Positions 37,837 to 49,057 of a DNA stretch of 64,000 nucleotides are shown piece by piece. The notes beneath the pieces were generated by a model. That model saw only the letters and a program-made list of their open reading frames with translations, was not told the origin of the DNA and searched no databases. The stretch is taken from positions 1 to 64,000 of the forward strand of contig NZ_WGNY01000007.1 in NCBI RefSeq assembly GCF_016124325.1. Reading direction: 5' to 3'. Made by a program: the position numbers and the translations under genes. This DNA comes from Phenylobacterium sp. (GTDB lineage: Bacteria; Pseudomonadota; Alphaproteobacteria; Caulobacterales; Caulobacteraceae). The stretch's first letter is position 1. Every line of letters begins with the position of its first letter.

Positions 37837-39297
37837 ATGCCCGCCAACGAAGCTGACGCCATCGTGCTGTTCGGCGCGACCGGCGACCTGGCGGGCCGGA
37901 TGCTGCTGCCGTCGCTGTATTTCCTGCACGCCGACCGGTTCCTGCCGGACGGGTTCCGCATCGTCTGCACGGCCCGGACCGAGCTCACCCGCGAGGCGTT
38001 CCTGGAGCAGGCCCACGCGACCGTCAGCGAGCGCAGTTCGGGCGTGGACGACGAGGTCTGGGCCGGGTTCGCCGAGCGCATCGACTATGTGGCGGCCGAC
38101 GCCACCACCGCCGAGGGCGCCGGCAAGCTTTGCGCGGCGCTGGAGGGCGCGCGGCGGCCGTTCTTCTACCTGGCCATCTCGCCCAGCCTCTACGAGAAGA
38201 TCGCCGTGGCGCTGGCCGGCGTGGGCCTGGCGAGCGAGGCGTCGCGGATCGTGCTGGAGAAGCCGATCGGCCGCGACCTCGACTCCTCGCGCCGCATCAA
38301 CCGCTCGCTGGGCGGCGTGTTCGACGAGAACCAGGTGTTCCGCATCGACCACTACCTGGGCAAGGAGACGGTCCAGAACCTGATCGCTCTGCGGTTCGCC
38401 AACACGCTGTTCGAACCGCTGTGGAACAGCCTGTCGATCGACCACGTCCAGATCACCGTGGCCGAGACCGAGGGCGTCGGCGACCGCTGGCCCTACTACG
38501 ACGAGTACGGCGCGCTGCGCGACATGCTGCAGAACCACATGCTGCAGCTCCTGTGCCTCGTGGCCATGGAGCCGCCGGCCGACATGGAGCCCGACTCGGT
38601 CCGCAACGAGAAGGTCAAGGTGCTGCGCTCGCTGCGCCGCTTCAGCCGGGTGGACGCCAACGAGAAGTCGGTGCGCGGCCAGTACACGCCGGGCGTCGTG
38701 CGGGGCGCTTCGGTTGACGGCTACGAGGCCGAGCGGGGCGAGAAGAGCGGCACCGAGACCTTCGTGGCGTTGCGGGCCGACATCGACAACTGGCGCTGGG
38801 CCGGCGTGCCGTTCTTCCTGCGCACCGGCAAGCGGATGCCGGAGAAACGCACCCAGGTCGCCATCCAGTTCAAGCCCGTGCCGCATTCGATCTTCGGCCA
38901 GGCCTCGATCCACGACCTCGTCGCCAACCGCCTGGTCATCGACCTGCAGCCGGACGAGGACATCAAGCTCACCCTGATGAACAAGGCGCCGGGCCTGAGC
39001 CAGGGCGGCATGCGCCTGCAGTCGCTGCCGCTGTCGCTGTCGCTGCTGCGCACCTACGAGGGCGTGGGCGGCCGGCGGCGCATCGCCTACGAGCGGCTGC
39101 TGCTCGACGTGATCCACGGCGACGCCACCCTCTTCGTCCGCCGCGACGAGGTGGAAGCGGCCTGGAGTTGGGTGGACTGCGTGGCCGACGCCTGGGCCGA
39201 GGCGAACCTGCAGCCCAAGCCCTACGCGGCCGGCAGCTGGGGCCCCTCCGGCGCCTTCGCCCTCATCGAACGCTTCGGCCGCGCCTGGACCGACTGA
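37837..39297 (+). CDS. zwf: glucose-6-phosphate 1-dehydrogenase
   Basis: First step of the Entner-Doudoroff and oxidative pentose phosphate routes. It is 486 aa, normal. The nucleotide-binding loop is LFGATGDLAGRMLLP near residue 11, followed by EKPIGRDLDSSR, the active-site RIDHYLGKETVQN with His near residue 172, and a C-terminal beta-sheet domain. AGAGGAA precedes the ATG. It is divergent from otsA and its small ORF, both using glucose-6-phosphate. It is convergent with the GH15 gene, four bases apart, which separates it from pgl-edd-glk. Confidence 0.97.
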   Translation: MPANEADAIVLFGATGDLAGRMLLPSLYFLHADRFLPDGFRIVCTARTELTREAFLEQAHATVSERSSGVDDEVWAGFAERIDYVAADATTAEGAGKLCAALEGARRPFFYLAISPSLYEKIAVALAGVGLASEASRIVLEKPIGRDLDSSRRINRSLGGVFDENQVFRIDHYLGKETVQNLIALRFANTLFEPLWNSLSIDHVQITVAETEGVGDRWPYYDEYGALRDMLQNHMLQLLCLVAMEPPADMEPDSVRNEKVKVLRSLRRFSRVDANEKSVRGQYTPGVVRGASVDGYEAERGEKSGTETFVALRADIDNWRWAGVPFFLRTGKRMPEKRTQVAIQFKPVPHSIFGQASIHDLVANRLVIDLQPDEDIKLTLMNKAPGLSQGGMRLQSLPLSLSLLRTYEGVGGRRRIAYERLLLDVIHGDATLFVRRDEVEAAWSWVDCVADAWAEANLQPKPYAAGSWGPSGAFALIERFGRAWTD

Positions 39298-39301
39298 GGC
39301 G

Positions 39302-41197
39302 CTACCGCACGCTCTGCCAGCTCTTGGAGAGCAGCGAGGCGCAGTTGATCAGGCCGACCAGCGAATAGGTCTGCGGGTAGTTGCCCCAGAGCTCGGCCCC
39401 GTCGAGAGCGATGTCCTCCGACAACAGGCCCGCGGCGGTGCGCCGGCCCAGCATCTCCTCGAACAGCGCCCGCGCCTCGTCGGTCCGGCCCGACAGGTGC
39501 AGGGCCTCGATGAGCCAGAAGGTGCAGACATTGAAGGCCGTCTTCGGCGGGCCGAAGTCGTCGGGGATCGCGTAGCGTAGCATGTAGGGCCCGCGCCGCA
39601 GGCCCGCCTCCACGGCGGCCATGGTGGCCTTCATGCGCGGATCGTCCGAGGCGGCGAAGCGCACGTCCACCATCTGCAGGAGCGAGGCGTCCAGTTCGTC
39701 GCCCCCGAAGGTGGCGGCGTAGCGGCCCTCCTCCGCGTTCCAGGCCCGCGTCTCGATGGTTTCGCGCACCTTGGCGGCCCGGTCGTTCCAATACTCGGCC
39801 CGGTCGGCGAGGCCCAGCTTCTCGGCCGCGTTGGCCAGGCGGTCGCAGGCGGCCCAGCACATGACCGACGAGTAGGTGTGGACCGCCTCGCGGCCGCGAA
39901 ACTCCCACAGGCTGGCGTCGGGCTGATCGTGCAACTCGAAGGCCCGCTCGCCGATCGGCTCCAGGGCGTGGAAATCGTCCTCCGTGGCCGGCCGCAGCAG
40001 GCGTTCGTCGAAGAACGCCTGGACGGTCGACAGGATGATCTGGCCGTAGACGTCGTGCTGCAGGTGCTCGTGGGCCTGGTTGCCGACCCGCACGGGCCCG
40101 ATGCCCCGGAAGCCGGCCAGATGCGGCGCGATCCATTCGGTCAGCACCGGCTCCAGCCCCACGCCGTAGACGGGCTGCACGTGACCCGCCTTGCCGTTGG
40201 CCGGGCGGGGCGGGGCCGGTTCGGACCGCTGCAGGCCCGAGTGCCAGGCCAGTTCGGCGGTTCTCTGGAACGGGCCGCGCGTCGCCTCGTCCACAAGGTT
40301 GCGCAGGTAGCCCAGGTAGTTCTCCAGCATGTCGGCCGCGCCCAGCCGGTTCAGGGCCTGGACCACGTAGTAGGCGTCGCGAAGCCAGCAATACCGGTAG
40401 TCCCAGTTGCGGCCGTCGCCGTCCTCGGCCTGGTGTTCCGGGATCGAGGTGGTCAGCGCCGCGACGATGGCGCCGGTCTCCTCGTAGGCGCAGAGCTTCA
40501 GCGTGATCGCCGCGCGGATCACCGCTTCCTGCCATTCCAGCGGAACCGAGAGCGTCCGGACCCAGCCGCGCCAGTAGCCCGTGGTTTCGCGCAGCATCTG
40601 GCCGGCGATGGTCGCCACGTCGGCGTCGAGCCCCTCGTCGGGCCCCAGGAACATGCCGATGGGTTCCTCCAGCCGGAACGCGCGCTCGTTCTGGATGTGG
40701 CTGACCGGCGCGTCGGTGGTGAGCCTCAGCGTCACGTCCTTGGCCATGTAGCGGATATGGTTCGAACCGGTGGTCTGGTAGCAGGCCTGCTCCCCGTAGT
40801 TCGTCGTTGGGCGCAGGCGGATGCGGATGCGCGGCGCTCCGGACAGCGGCGTGACCATCCGGACGAAGGCCAGCGGCCGGTAACGGCGGCCCCGCCGGGT
40901 GAAGCGCGGCGCGAAGTCCAGGATCTCGACGGCGGCGCCCTCGGCGGTGCGGATCTCGGTGCGCAGGATCGGCGTGTTGCGCAGATAGGCCTGCGAGGTC
41001 TCGACCGCGCCCTCCACCTCGATGGCCCAGACGCCCCGACCCGCCTCGTCGACGGAATCCTTGCCGCCCAGCAGGGTCGAGAAGAACGGATCGCCGTCGA
41101 CCCGCGGCACGCAAGCCCATACGAACCGTCCCGCCCGGTCGATCAGCGCGCTCGCGGTGCAATTGCCGATCGGGAACAGATCGAGGGACTGGGACAT
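39302..41197 (-). CDS. glycoside hydrolase family 15 (glucoamylase/trehalase-like)
   Basis: A 631-aa GH15 enzyme, start MSQSLDLFPIGNCTASALID; the ORF-track extension antisense to pgl is rejected. The N-terminal beta-sandwich (LIDRAGRFVWACVPRVDGDPFF) is followed by an (alpha/alpha)6 barrel with WDYRYCWLRDAYYVVQAL (general acid region) and ELWGNYPQTYSLVGLINCA (general base Glu). There is no signal peptide, so it acts in the cytoplasm. Next to otsA, a trehalase or maltooligosaccharide role is plausible; the specificity cannot be read from sequence. It is inverted between zwf and pgl. Confidence 0.93.
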   Translation of the reverse strand: MSQSLDLFPIGNCTASALIDRAGRFVWACVPRVDGDPFFSTLLGGKDSVDEAGRGVWAIEVEGAVETSQAYLRNTPILRTEIRTAEGAAVEILDFAPRFTRRGRRYRPLAFVRMVTPLSGAPRIRIRLRPTTNYGEQACYQTTGSNHIRYMAKDVTLRLTTDAPVSHIQNERAFRLEEPIGMFLGPDEGLDADVATIAGQMLRETTGYWRGWVRTLSVPLEWQEAVIRAAITLKLCAYEETGAIVAALTTSIPEHQAEDGDGRNWDYRYCWLRDAYYVVQALNRLGAADMLENYLGYLRNLVDEATRGPFQRTAELAWHSGLQRSEPAPPRPANGKAGHVQPVYGVGLEPVLTEWIAPHLAGFRGIGPVRVGNQAHEHLQHDVYGQIILSTVQAFFDERLLRPATEDDFHALEPIGERAFELHDQPDASLWEFRGREAVHTYSSVMCWAACDRLANAAEKLGLADRAEYWNDRAAKVRETIETRAWNAEEGRYAATFGGDELDASLLQMVDVRFAASDDPRMKATMAAVEAGLRRGPYMLRYAIPDDFGPPKTAFNVCTFWLIEALHLSGRTDEARALFEEMLGRRTAAGLLSEDIALDGAELWGNYPQTYSLVGLINCASLLSKSWQSVR

Positions 41198-41294
41198 CGG
41201 GGGCCTTCTCGCCGTTGCGCTCGCGACCAGTAGGGCGGCGACGCGCCGCCGCCGCAACCCCCAGAAACGCACGGCGGGCCCTGTGGCGCCTCGC

Positions 41295-41314
41295 AGCCCG
41301 CCACGAGGCGGGCT
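41295..41314. repeat. perfect 8-bp hairpin in the GH15/pgl divergent gap
   Basis: AGCCCGCC and GGCGGGCT are perfect inverted repeats around loop ACGA, 48 bases before the pgl start. It could be an operator or leader hairpin; nothing else stands out in the 165-base gap. Confidence 0.4.
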
Positions 41315-41362
41315 AGGCTTGCGCGGCGCGCGCCCGCAACCGGGCCGGACGCCGACGGATCG

Positions 41363-42037
41363 ATGCTGGAAACCTACGACGCTCCGCAGGCCCTCGAAGC
41401 CACTGCGGCCGAGGCTGTGATCGGCGCGCTCGGCGACGCCCTGTCCGCACGCGGCCGAGCGAGCCTGATCGGCACGGGCGGCCGGTCGCCCGGCCCTGTC
41501 TACGATCGCCTGGCTTCGGCGCCGCTGGCCTGGGCCGATGTGACGGTCTCGCTGTCCGACGACCGTTTCGTGCCGCCGGACGATCCGGCGTCGAACGCGC
41601 GCCTGGTCCGCGAGCGACTGCTGACCGGGCGCGCCGCCACGGCCAAATTCGAGCCGCTGCGCCACGACGTGGCGACGGCTGACGCCGCCGCCGACATCGC
41701 CGATCCGCGCCTCGCGGCCCTGGCCCCCTACGACGTGGTGATGCTGGGCATGGGCGAGGACGGCCACGTGGCCTCGCTGTTTCCGGGCGATCCGCGGCGC
41801 GACGCGGCGATGGATCCGAGCGGGGAGCGCTTCGTGATGGGGGTCCCGGCCGGCCTGGGCAGCCCGCCGGTGGCGCGGATCACGCTGACGCTGAGGGCCC
41901 TCCTCTCGGCGCGGCTGACCCTGATCCTTATCTCGGGCGTTCCAAAGCGGACGATCATCGAAGCCCGGGCGGGCCTGCCCGTGCACGCCCTGCTCGAACA
42001 CGCTAAAGCCCCGGTGCGCGTCCTCTGGACGCCGTGA
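41363..42037 (+). CDS. pgl: 6-phosphogluconolactonase
   Basis: Hydrolyses 6-phosphogluconolactone to 6-phosphogluconate. It is 224 aa with [40 protein letters not shown] and the catalytic-site [17 protein letters not shown] of the NagB/RpiA fold. First of the pgl-edd-glk unit, 37 bases before edd. Confidence 0.93.
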   Translation: MLETYDAPQALEATAAEAVIGALGDALSARGRASLIGTGGRSPGPVYDRLASAPLAWADVTVSLSDDRFVPPDDPASNARLVRERLLTGRAATAKFEPLRHDVATADAAADIADPRLAALAPYDVVMLGMGEDGHVASLFPGDPRRDAAMDPSGERFVMGVPAGLGSPPVARITLTLRALLSARLTLILISGVPKRTIIEARAGLPVHALLEHAKAPVRVLWTP

Positions 42038-42074
42038 CGCCGGGCCCATCGCAATTGTCGCAAGGAGCGCAGCC

Positions 42075-43885
<1,811 letters not shown>

Positions 43886-43886
<1 letters not shown>

Positions 43887-44866
43887 TGAAGGTCCAGTGG
43901 ACCGGATTGGTCGGGGACGTGGGCGGCACCAACGCCCGCCTCGCCCTGGTGGACGAAGAGGGCCGCATCCGCAATCCGCGGTCGTTTCCCTGCCGCGAGT
44001 ACGCGAGCCTCGCCGACATCCTGGCCGAATACCTCGAGACGACCGCCGGCAAGCGTCGGCCGCCGCGCGCCGTGATCGCGGTCGCCGGCCCCGTGGTCGA
44101 GGGCGAGATCGAGTTCACCAACCTCGACTGGCGGGTCTCCGAAGTGGATCTCGTCGCCCAGTTCGAGTTCGAGGCGGTCGCCCTGATCAACGACTTCGCC
44201 GCCCAGGCGCTCGCCTGTCCGCGCCTGGAGGGCCAGGACGTCCGCGTCCTGGGCCCGGAGTTGGCCGGCGCCCACAACATGCCCCTGATCGCCCTGGGCG
44301 CGGGCACCGGCTTCGGCGTCGCCGGCCTGGCGCGCAGCGACCGCGGCGACATCGCCATCGCCACCGAGGGCGGCCACGCCGCCTTCGCGCCGACCGACGA
44401 GGTGGAGCTGGAAATCTGCCGTCGCCTGCAGGCCCGGCATGGCCGGGTGTCGATCGAGCGCCTGCTGTCGGGACCGGGTCTCTATGATCTCTATGCCGTC
44501 CTGGCCGACCTGGAGGGCCAGGCGCCCGCCCTGGCGGACGAGGCCGCCGTCACCACCGAGGGCCTGGTGGGCGACCCGCTGGCCGCCGCCACGCTCGACC
44601 GCTTCTGCCGCATCCTCGGCGCGGTGGCGGGCGACCTGGCGCTGACCTTCGGGGCGCGCGGCGGGGTCTACGTCTCCGGCGGGATCGCGCCCCGGATCGC
44701 CGAACGGCTGGCCGGGAGCGCCTTCCGGGCCCGCTTCGAGGACAAGGGGCGCCTGTCGGACTATGTCCGCGACATCCCGACCTTCCTCGTGCTGCACCCC
44801 TACCCGGCCATCGTCGGCGCGGCCCGGGCGCTGGAGCAGATGGAACGGACCCTCAGCACGCTGTAG
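43886..44866 (+). CDS. glk: glucokinase
   Basis: Phosphorylates glucose to feed zwf, 326 aa, Glk family (not ROK). Motifs are LVGDVGGTNARLALVDEE (phosphate 1), AVAGPVVEGEIEFTNLDW, ALINDFAAQALACP and LIALGAGTGFGVAGL (adenosine loop), plus VYVSGGIAPRIAERL near the C-terminus. Its TAG stop overlaps the left end of a bipartite palindromic repeat that probably terminates transcription. Confidence 0.95.
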
Positions 44867-44980
44867 AGCCTTCCCGGATCAAGTGGCATCACTTGATCCG
44901 GACAAGAAGGCTCGATCTTCAAAAGTGTAGAGCCCGTCCGGGCGGGTGAACCGGCATCCACTTCACCCTGACGGGCTCTA
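44864..44980. repeat. bipartite palindromic repeat, copy 2
   Basis: Left hairpin: AGAGCC...GGATCAAGTG-GCAT-CACTTGATCC...GGCTC (44865-44913). The linker GATCTTCAAAAGTGTAGAGC follows. Right hairpin: AGAGCCCGTC/GACGGGCTCT (44929-44979, one outer perfect 10-base arm) with GGGTGAA/TTCACCC inside. Both ends read TAGAGCC inward, giving the TAG stop codons of glk and of the convergent enoyl-CoA hydratase gene. A bidirectional terminator role fits. Confidence 0.88.
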
Positions 44981-45757
44981 GCGGCCGGCGAAGTTCCCCG
45001 GCCGGCGCTCGGCGACCGAGCGCACGCCTTCCTTGAAGTCTTCCGTGGCCCGCAGGATCGTCTGCTCGCGGTGCTCGACGTCGGTCCGGGCGCGGATCGC
45101 CGCCGCCAGGCCTTCGCGCAGCGTCTTGCGGGTGGAGACCACCGCCAGCGGCGCGTTCTCGGCGATCTCGGCGGCCAACTTCAGCGCCGCGGCGCGCAGC
45201 TCCTCGGCCGGGACCAGCTCGTCGGCCAGCCCCCAGGCCAGGGCTTCCTCGCCCTTGATCCGGCGGCCGGTCAGCATCATCAGCGCCGCCTTCTGCTCGC
45301 CCACGATGCGCGGCAGGGCGTAGGTGATGCCGAAGCCGGGGTGGAAGCCCAGCTTGACGAAGTTGGCCGCGAAGCGCGCCTCGGGGCTCACGACCCGGAA
45401 GTCGGCCACCAGCGCCAGGCCCAGGCCTGCGCCGACGGCGGCGCCCTGCACCGCCGCGACGATCGGCGTCTCCACGGAGTAGAGCCGCACCGCCTCGACG
45501 TAGAGGTCATTGATCCCTTCCATGCCCGACGAGACGCGGTCGGTGGGCGAAGAGAAGTCGGCGCCGGCCGAGAAGCTCTTGCCGTCCGACTGCAGCACGA
45601 TGGCCCGCGCCTGCGAACCGTCGACCGCCTCCATGGCGTCGGCCAGGTCGCGCATGAACTCGACCGAGACGAAATTGTGCGGCGGCCGGTCCAGCGTGAC
45701 CACCGCCACGTGCCCGTCCATCGCGACCTTCACGTGGTCGCCGTATTTGTCTTTCAT
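44978..45757 (-). CDS. enoyl-CoA hydratase/isomerase family protein
   Basis: A 259-aa crotonase-fold protein from the ATG overlapping the dehydrogenase stop (ATGA). Motifs are VVTLDRPPHNFVSVEFMRDLADAM, FSAGADFSSP (oxyanion hole), AVQGAAVGAGLGLALVADFRVVSPEARFAANFVKLGFHPGFG, and GLADELVPAEEL. It lacks a clear pair of catalytic Glu at the usual sites (ALVADF, GFHPGFG), so isomerase, hydratase or other crotonase activity is open. The terminal stop lies in the palindromic repeat. Confidence 0.9.
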   Translation of the reverse strand: MKDKYGDHVKVAMDGHVAVVTLDRPPHNFVSVEFMRDLADAMEAVDGSQARAIVLQSDGKSFSAGADFSSPTDRVSSGMEGINDLYVEAVRLYSVETPIVAAVQGAAVGAGLGLALVADFRVVSPEARFAANFVKLGFHPGFGITYALPRIVGEQKAALMMLTGRRIKGEEALAWGLADELVPAEELRAAALKLAAEIAENAPLAVVSTRKTLREGLAAAIRARTDVEHREQTILRATEDFKEGVRSVAERRPGNFAGR

Positions 45758-46920
45758 CGCCTGGTCCCCAGAAGATTCCTCGCCACCACCCACTTATGCA
45801 CTTCGGTGGGCCCGTCATAGATGCGCATGGTGCGCAGCTTCGCCTGCATGAGCTGCAGCGGTAGTTCCTTGGTCATACCCATGGCGCCGAACGCCTGCAT
45901 GGCACGGTCGACGACCTCGTAGGCCATCTCGGTGGCGAACCACTTGATCATGCTGATCTCGGAGCGGACGTCGCGGCCCTGGTCGATCTTCCAGGCGCAG
46001 TCGTAGGTCATCAGCCGGGTGGCGTGGATCTTGGTGGCGGCCTCGGCCACCCACCACTGGATCGCCTGCCGCTCCGACAGCGGCATGCCGAAGGTCTTCC
46101 GCTGCGGCGCGTACTCGACGATCATGTCCAGCGCGCGCTGGGCCATGCCCACCGACCAGGCCGCCATCTGGATGCGGCGCGTGCCGAGGCGGGTCTGCAT
46201 CGGCGCGAAGCCCGCGCCTTCCTGGCCCAGCAGCTTCCAGCCCTCGACCCGGCAATCCTCCAGCGCCACCTCGTAGGTGTAGGCGCCGGCGATCATCGGA
46301 ATCCGCCGCAGCACGTTGAAGCCCGGCGTCCCCTTGTCGACCAGGAAGGCCGAAATCCCGCCCCGCGCCTTCTTCTCGGGATCGGTCACCGCCATCAGGA
46401 TGGTGAAGTCGGCGTCGGCGGCCCGGCTGATCCAGATTTTCCGGCCGTTGATCACCCAGTCGTCGCCGTCACGCACAGCGCGGGTGGTCATACCGGCGGG
46501 GTCGGACCCGGCGCCGGGCTCGGAGATGCCGATGGCCGAGGTGGTCTTGCCCGCCACATAGGGCGCCAGATAGGCCGCGCGCTGCCGTTCGTTCACCGTC
46601 TGCATCAGCATGCGCAGGTTCGGGCTGTCCGGCGGCAGGGTGTAGGGCGTGACCGTGCGGCCGATCTCCTCCTCGACCCCCACCATGGCCACCATCGGCA
46701 GGTCGGAACCGCCCACGTCCTCCGGCGCGTCCAGGCCGAACAGGCCCAGTTCGCCCGCGATCTTGTCGAGGCGGGCATTCTCGGCCTCGCCGATGCCCAG
46801 GCCCTTGCCCTCGGCCTCGCGCAGCATGACGGCGGCTTCCAGGGGCATCAGCTGGTCGCGCACGAACTTGCCCACCAGGTCCTTGAGCATGCGATGCTCT
46901 TCGGGGAGCTCGAAGTCCAT
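45754..46920 (-). CDS. acyl-CoA dehydrogenase
   Basis: A 388-aa flavoprotein, start MDFELPEEHRMLKDLVGKFV. FAD- and substrate-binding blocks are SAIGISEPGAGSDPAGMTTRAVRDGDDWVINGRKIWIS, LGQEGAGFAPMQTRLGTRRIQMAAWSVGMAQRALD, and the C-terminal MQAFGAMGMTKELPLQLMQAKLRTMRIYDGPTEVHK. It oxidises an acyl-CoA thioester, passing electrons to ETF. Coupled to the enoyl-CoA hydratase gene and divergent from the IclR regulator across a palindromic operator. Confidence 0.94.
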   Translation of the reverse strand: MDFELPEEHRMLKDLVGKFVRDQLMPLEAAVMLREAEGKGLGIGEAENARLDKIAGELGLFGLDAPEDVGGSDLPMVAMVGVEEEIGRTVTPYTLPPDSPNLRMLMQTVNERQRAAYLAPYVAGKTTSAIGISEPGAGSDPAGMTTRAVRDGDDWVINGRKIWISRAADADFTILMAVTDPEKKARGGISAFLVDKGTPGFNVLRRIPMIAGAYTYEVALEDCRVEGWKLLGQEGAGFAPMQTRLGTRRIQMAAWSVGMAQRALDMIVEYAPQRKTFGMPLSERQAIQWWVAEAATKIHATRLMTYDCAWKIDQGRDVRSEISMIKWFATEMAYEVVDRAMQAFGAMGMTKELPLQLMQAKLRTMRIYDGPTEVHKWVVARNLLGTRR

Positions 46921-46993
46921 GGCGCTTCCTCGCGTGTTTTCCGACTGTTGAACCAGCCTCGGCGAACCGATACTAGGTCCCCTGGGAATTGCC

Positions 46994-47020
46994 CATATGT
47001 GGATCGCATTTCCACATATG
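46994..47020. promoter_or_regulatory. palindromic operator candidate for the IclR regulator
   Basis: CATATGTGGA and TCCACATATG are perfect 10-base inverted repeats separated by TCGCATT, in an AT-rich divergent gap. The core TGGA-N7-TCCA resembles IclR-family operators (TGGAAAT/ATTTCCA). It sits about 74 bases before the dehydrogenase ATG and 78 before the IclR start, so one dimer pair could control both directions. Confidence 0.75.
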
Positions 47021-47097
47021 TAGAAGATATGTCCTCTGATATGGACGAGCGCGCATACTTGTGGTGATTGGGTCCAGAATACGGGAGTCAGGCATCC

Positions 47098-47838
47098 GTG
47101 GCCGAGGGCGCGGTCAAATCGGCGAGGCGGGCGCTGGAGATCCTCGAGGTGTTCAGCCGCCATCGCCGCCCGCTGGCCCTCAAGGAGGTGCTGGACGAGC
47201 TCGGCTATCCCACCTCCTCGGGCTCAGCGCTGATGAAGTCGCTCGTGGCCCTAGGCTACCTCGACTACGACCGCGAGCGGCGCACCTACTTCCCGACCAT
47301 GCGCATCGCCGCCCTGGGCGACTGGGTGCAGAAGGCCCTGTTCGGCGACGGCCCGCTGCTGCCGGCGCTGCAGGAACTCCACGAAAGCACCGGGGAGACC
47401 GTCGTGCTGGCGGTGCAGAGCGACCTGCACGCCCAGTATGTCCACCTGATCCATTCGGCCGAGCCGCTGAAGATCGGCGCGCAGCCCGGCACGCGGCGGC
47501 CGCTGGCGCGCTCGGGACTCGGCCTTGTCCTGCTGTCGGCGAAGAGCGACGCCGAGATCGAGCGGCTGCGGCGGCGGATCAACGCCTCGGGCGACGACAA
47601 CCTCCAGTCTCGCGAAGAGCTGATGGGCCGGGTGAACACCGTCCGCTCCCGCGGCTACGCCTTTTCGAAGAACAGCATCTCGGCGGGCGTCGGCATCATC
47701 GGCGTGGCGTTGCCGAAGGGCCCGTTCGGGCGGACGTTCGCGGTGGGCGTCGCCGGCCAGGTGCCGCGCCTGGAAGACAAGCAGGATCAGATCGTGGGCG
47801 AGCTGCAGGCGATGGTCCACCGGCTCGAGCACAGTTGA
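47098..47838 (+). CDS. IclR-family transcriptional regulator
   Basis: A 246-aa regulator; I prefer the GTG giving VAEGAVKSARRALEILEVF, with GGGAG upstream, over the TTG ten codons earlier. The winged HTH is LALKEVLDELGYPTSSGSALMKSLVALGYL. The effector domain includes TVVLAVQSDLHAQYVHLIHS, RRPLARSGLGLVLLSA and RSRGYAFSKNSISAGVGIIGVAL. It probably senses an aromatic or acyl-CoA-related ligand and controls the divergent catabolic genes; coupled tightly with the CoA-transferase gene downstream. Confidence 0.93.
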   Translation: MAEGAVKSARRALEILEVFSRHRRPLALKEVLDELGYPTSSGSALMKSLVALGYLDYDRERRTYFPTMRIAALGDWVQKALFGDGPLLPALQELHESTGETVVLAVQSDLHAQYVHLIHSAEPLKIGAQPGTRRPLARSGLGLVLLSAKSDAEIERLRRRINASGDDNLQSREELMGRVNTVRSRGYAFSKNSISAGVGIIGVALPKGPFGRTFAVGVAGQVPRLEDKQDQIVGELQAMVHRLEHS

Positions 47839-47848
47839 GGGAGAACGC

Positions 47849-49057
47849 ATGACCAAGACCCTGGCCCCAAAGCCCACCGGGCCGCTGGCGGGAATCCGCA
47901 TCCTGGACCTGACCAGCGTGGTGAACGGGGCCTACGGCACCCAGATCCTCGCCGACCAGGGCGCTGACGTGATCAAGCTGGAGGATCCCGGCTCGGGCCG
48001 CGGCGACGGCGGTGACATCATGCGCTGGGCCGGCCATCTGCCCGAGGGCGCGCCCCGCGGCATGGGGCCGATCTTCCTCACCATCAATCGCAACAAGCGC
48101 TCGATCCTGGTCGACATGAAGTCCGAGGCCGGCAAGCGGACCCTGAGGCGCCTCATCAAGTCGTCCGACGTACTGGCCAGTTCGGTGCGCTACGAGGGCA
48201 TGAAGCGCCTGGGCCTGTCGTACGAGGAGGTGGCGGCCATCAAGTCCGACATCATCTTCGTGCATGCGGCGGGCTACGGGTCGGATGGGCCCTACGCGGG
48301 CGAACCGGCGTACGACGACCTGATCCAGTCCGCCTCCGGTATGGCCGACGTCCTACCGCGCACCGACGGCAATCCCGTTCCGCGCATCCTGCCCACCCTG
48401 GTGGCCGACAAGGTGTCCGGGCTGTTCCTCTCCCAGGCGGTGACCGCGGCCCTGCTCCACCGCGAACGGACCGGCGAGGGCCAGTTCGTGGAAGTGCCGA
48501 TGTTCGAATGCGTCACCAGCTTCCTGCTGGTCGAGCACCTCTACGACCACGCCTTCGACCCGCCGACCGGCCAGTGGGGCTATCAGCGGGTGGTCAACCC
48601 CAACCGCAAGCCGTTCAAGACGAAGGACGGCTACATCGGCCTGCTGCCCTACACCGACAAGCAGTGGGACCAGTTCTTCGACGCCGCAGGCTTCGGCGAG
48701 GCGGTGAAGTCCGACCCGCGCTTCGCCGACTACGCCATGCGCGCCAAGCACACCCGCGAGCTCTACGGCATGATCGAGGAGGCGGCGGCCACCAAGACCA
48801 CGCAGGAATGGCTGGACATCCTCAAGCCGCTGTCGATCCCGGTGGTGAAGACCAACAGCCTCGACGACCTCGACGACGACCCGCACCTGAAGGCCGTGGG
48901 CTTCTTCGAGACCTACCAGCACCCCGACGTGGGCCGCTACCGGCTGATGAAGCCGCCGGTGAAGTTCGCCAGGAGCCCCTCCAACATCCGCCGCCACCCG
49001 CCCAAGCTGGGCGAGCACACCGAGGAAGTGCTGGCGGAGATCCCCGAGGAGGCCTAG
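47849..49057 (+). CDS. CaiB/BaiF (class III) CoA-transferase
   Basis: A 402-aa family III CoA-transferase. The N-terminal block GPLAGIRILDLTSVVNGAYGTQILADQGADVIKLEDP and the catalytic Asp in GYGSDGPYAGEPAYDDLIQSASGM (the PAYD-type site) are clear. Further blocks include VSGLFLSQAVTAALLHRERTGEGQFVEVPM. It activates an organic acid by CoA exchange. It lies ten bases after the IclR gene, completing a likely catabolic unit. The stop shares CTAG with the convergent CHAT gene. Confidence 0.93.
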   Translation: MTKTLAPKPTGPLAGIRILDLTSVVNGAYGTQILADQGADVIKLEDPGSGRGDGGDIMRWAGHLPEGAPRGMGPIFLTINRNKRSILVDMKSEAGKRTLRRLIKSSDVLASSVRYEGMKRLGLSYEEVAAIKSDIIFVHAAGYGSDGPYAGEPAYDDLIQSASGMADVLPRTDGNPVPRILPTLVADKVSGLFLSQAVTAALLHRERTGEGQFVEVPMFECVTSFLLVEHLYDHAFDPPTGQWGYQRVVNPNRKPFKTKDGYIGLLPYTDKQWDQFFDAAGFGEAVKSDPRFADYAMRAKHTRELYGMIEEAAATKTTQEWLDILKPLSIPVVKTNSLDDLDDDPHLKAVGFFETYQHPDVGRYRLMKPPVKFARSPSNIRRHPPKLGEHTEEVLAEIPEEA

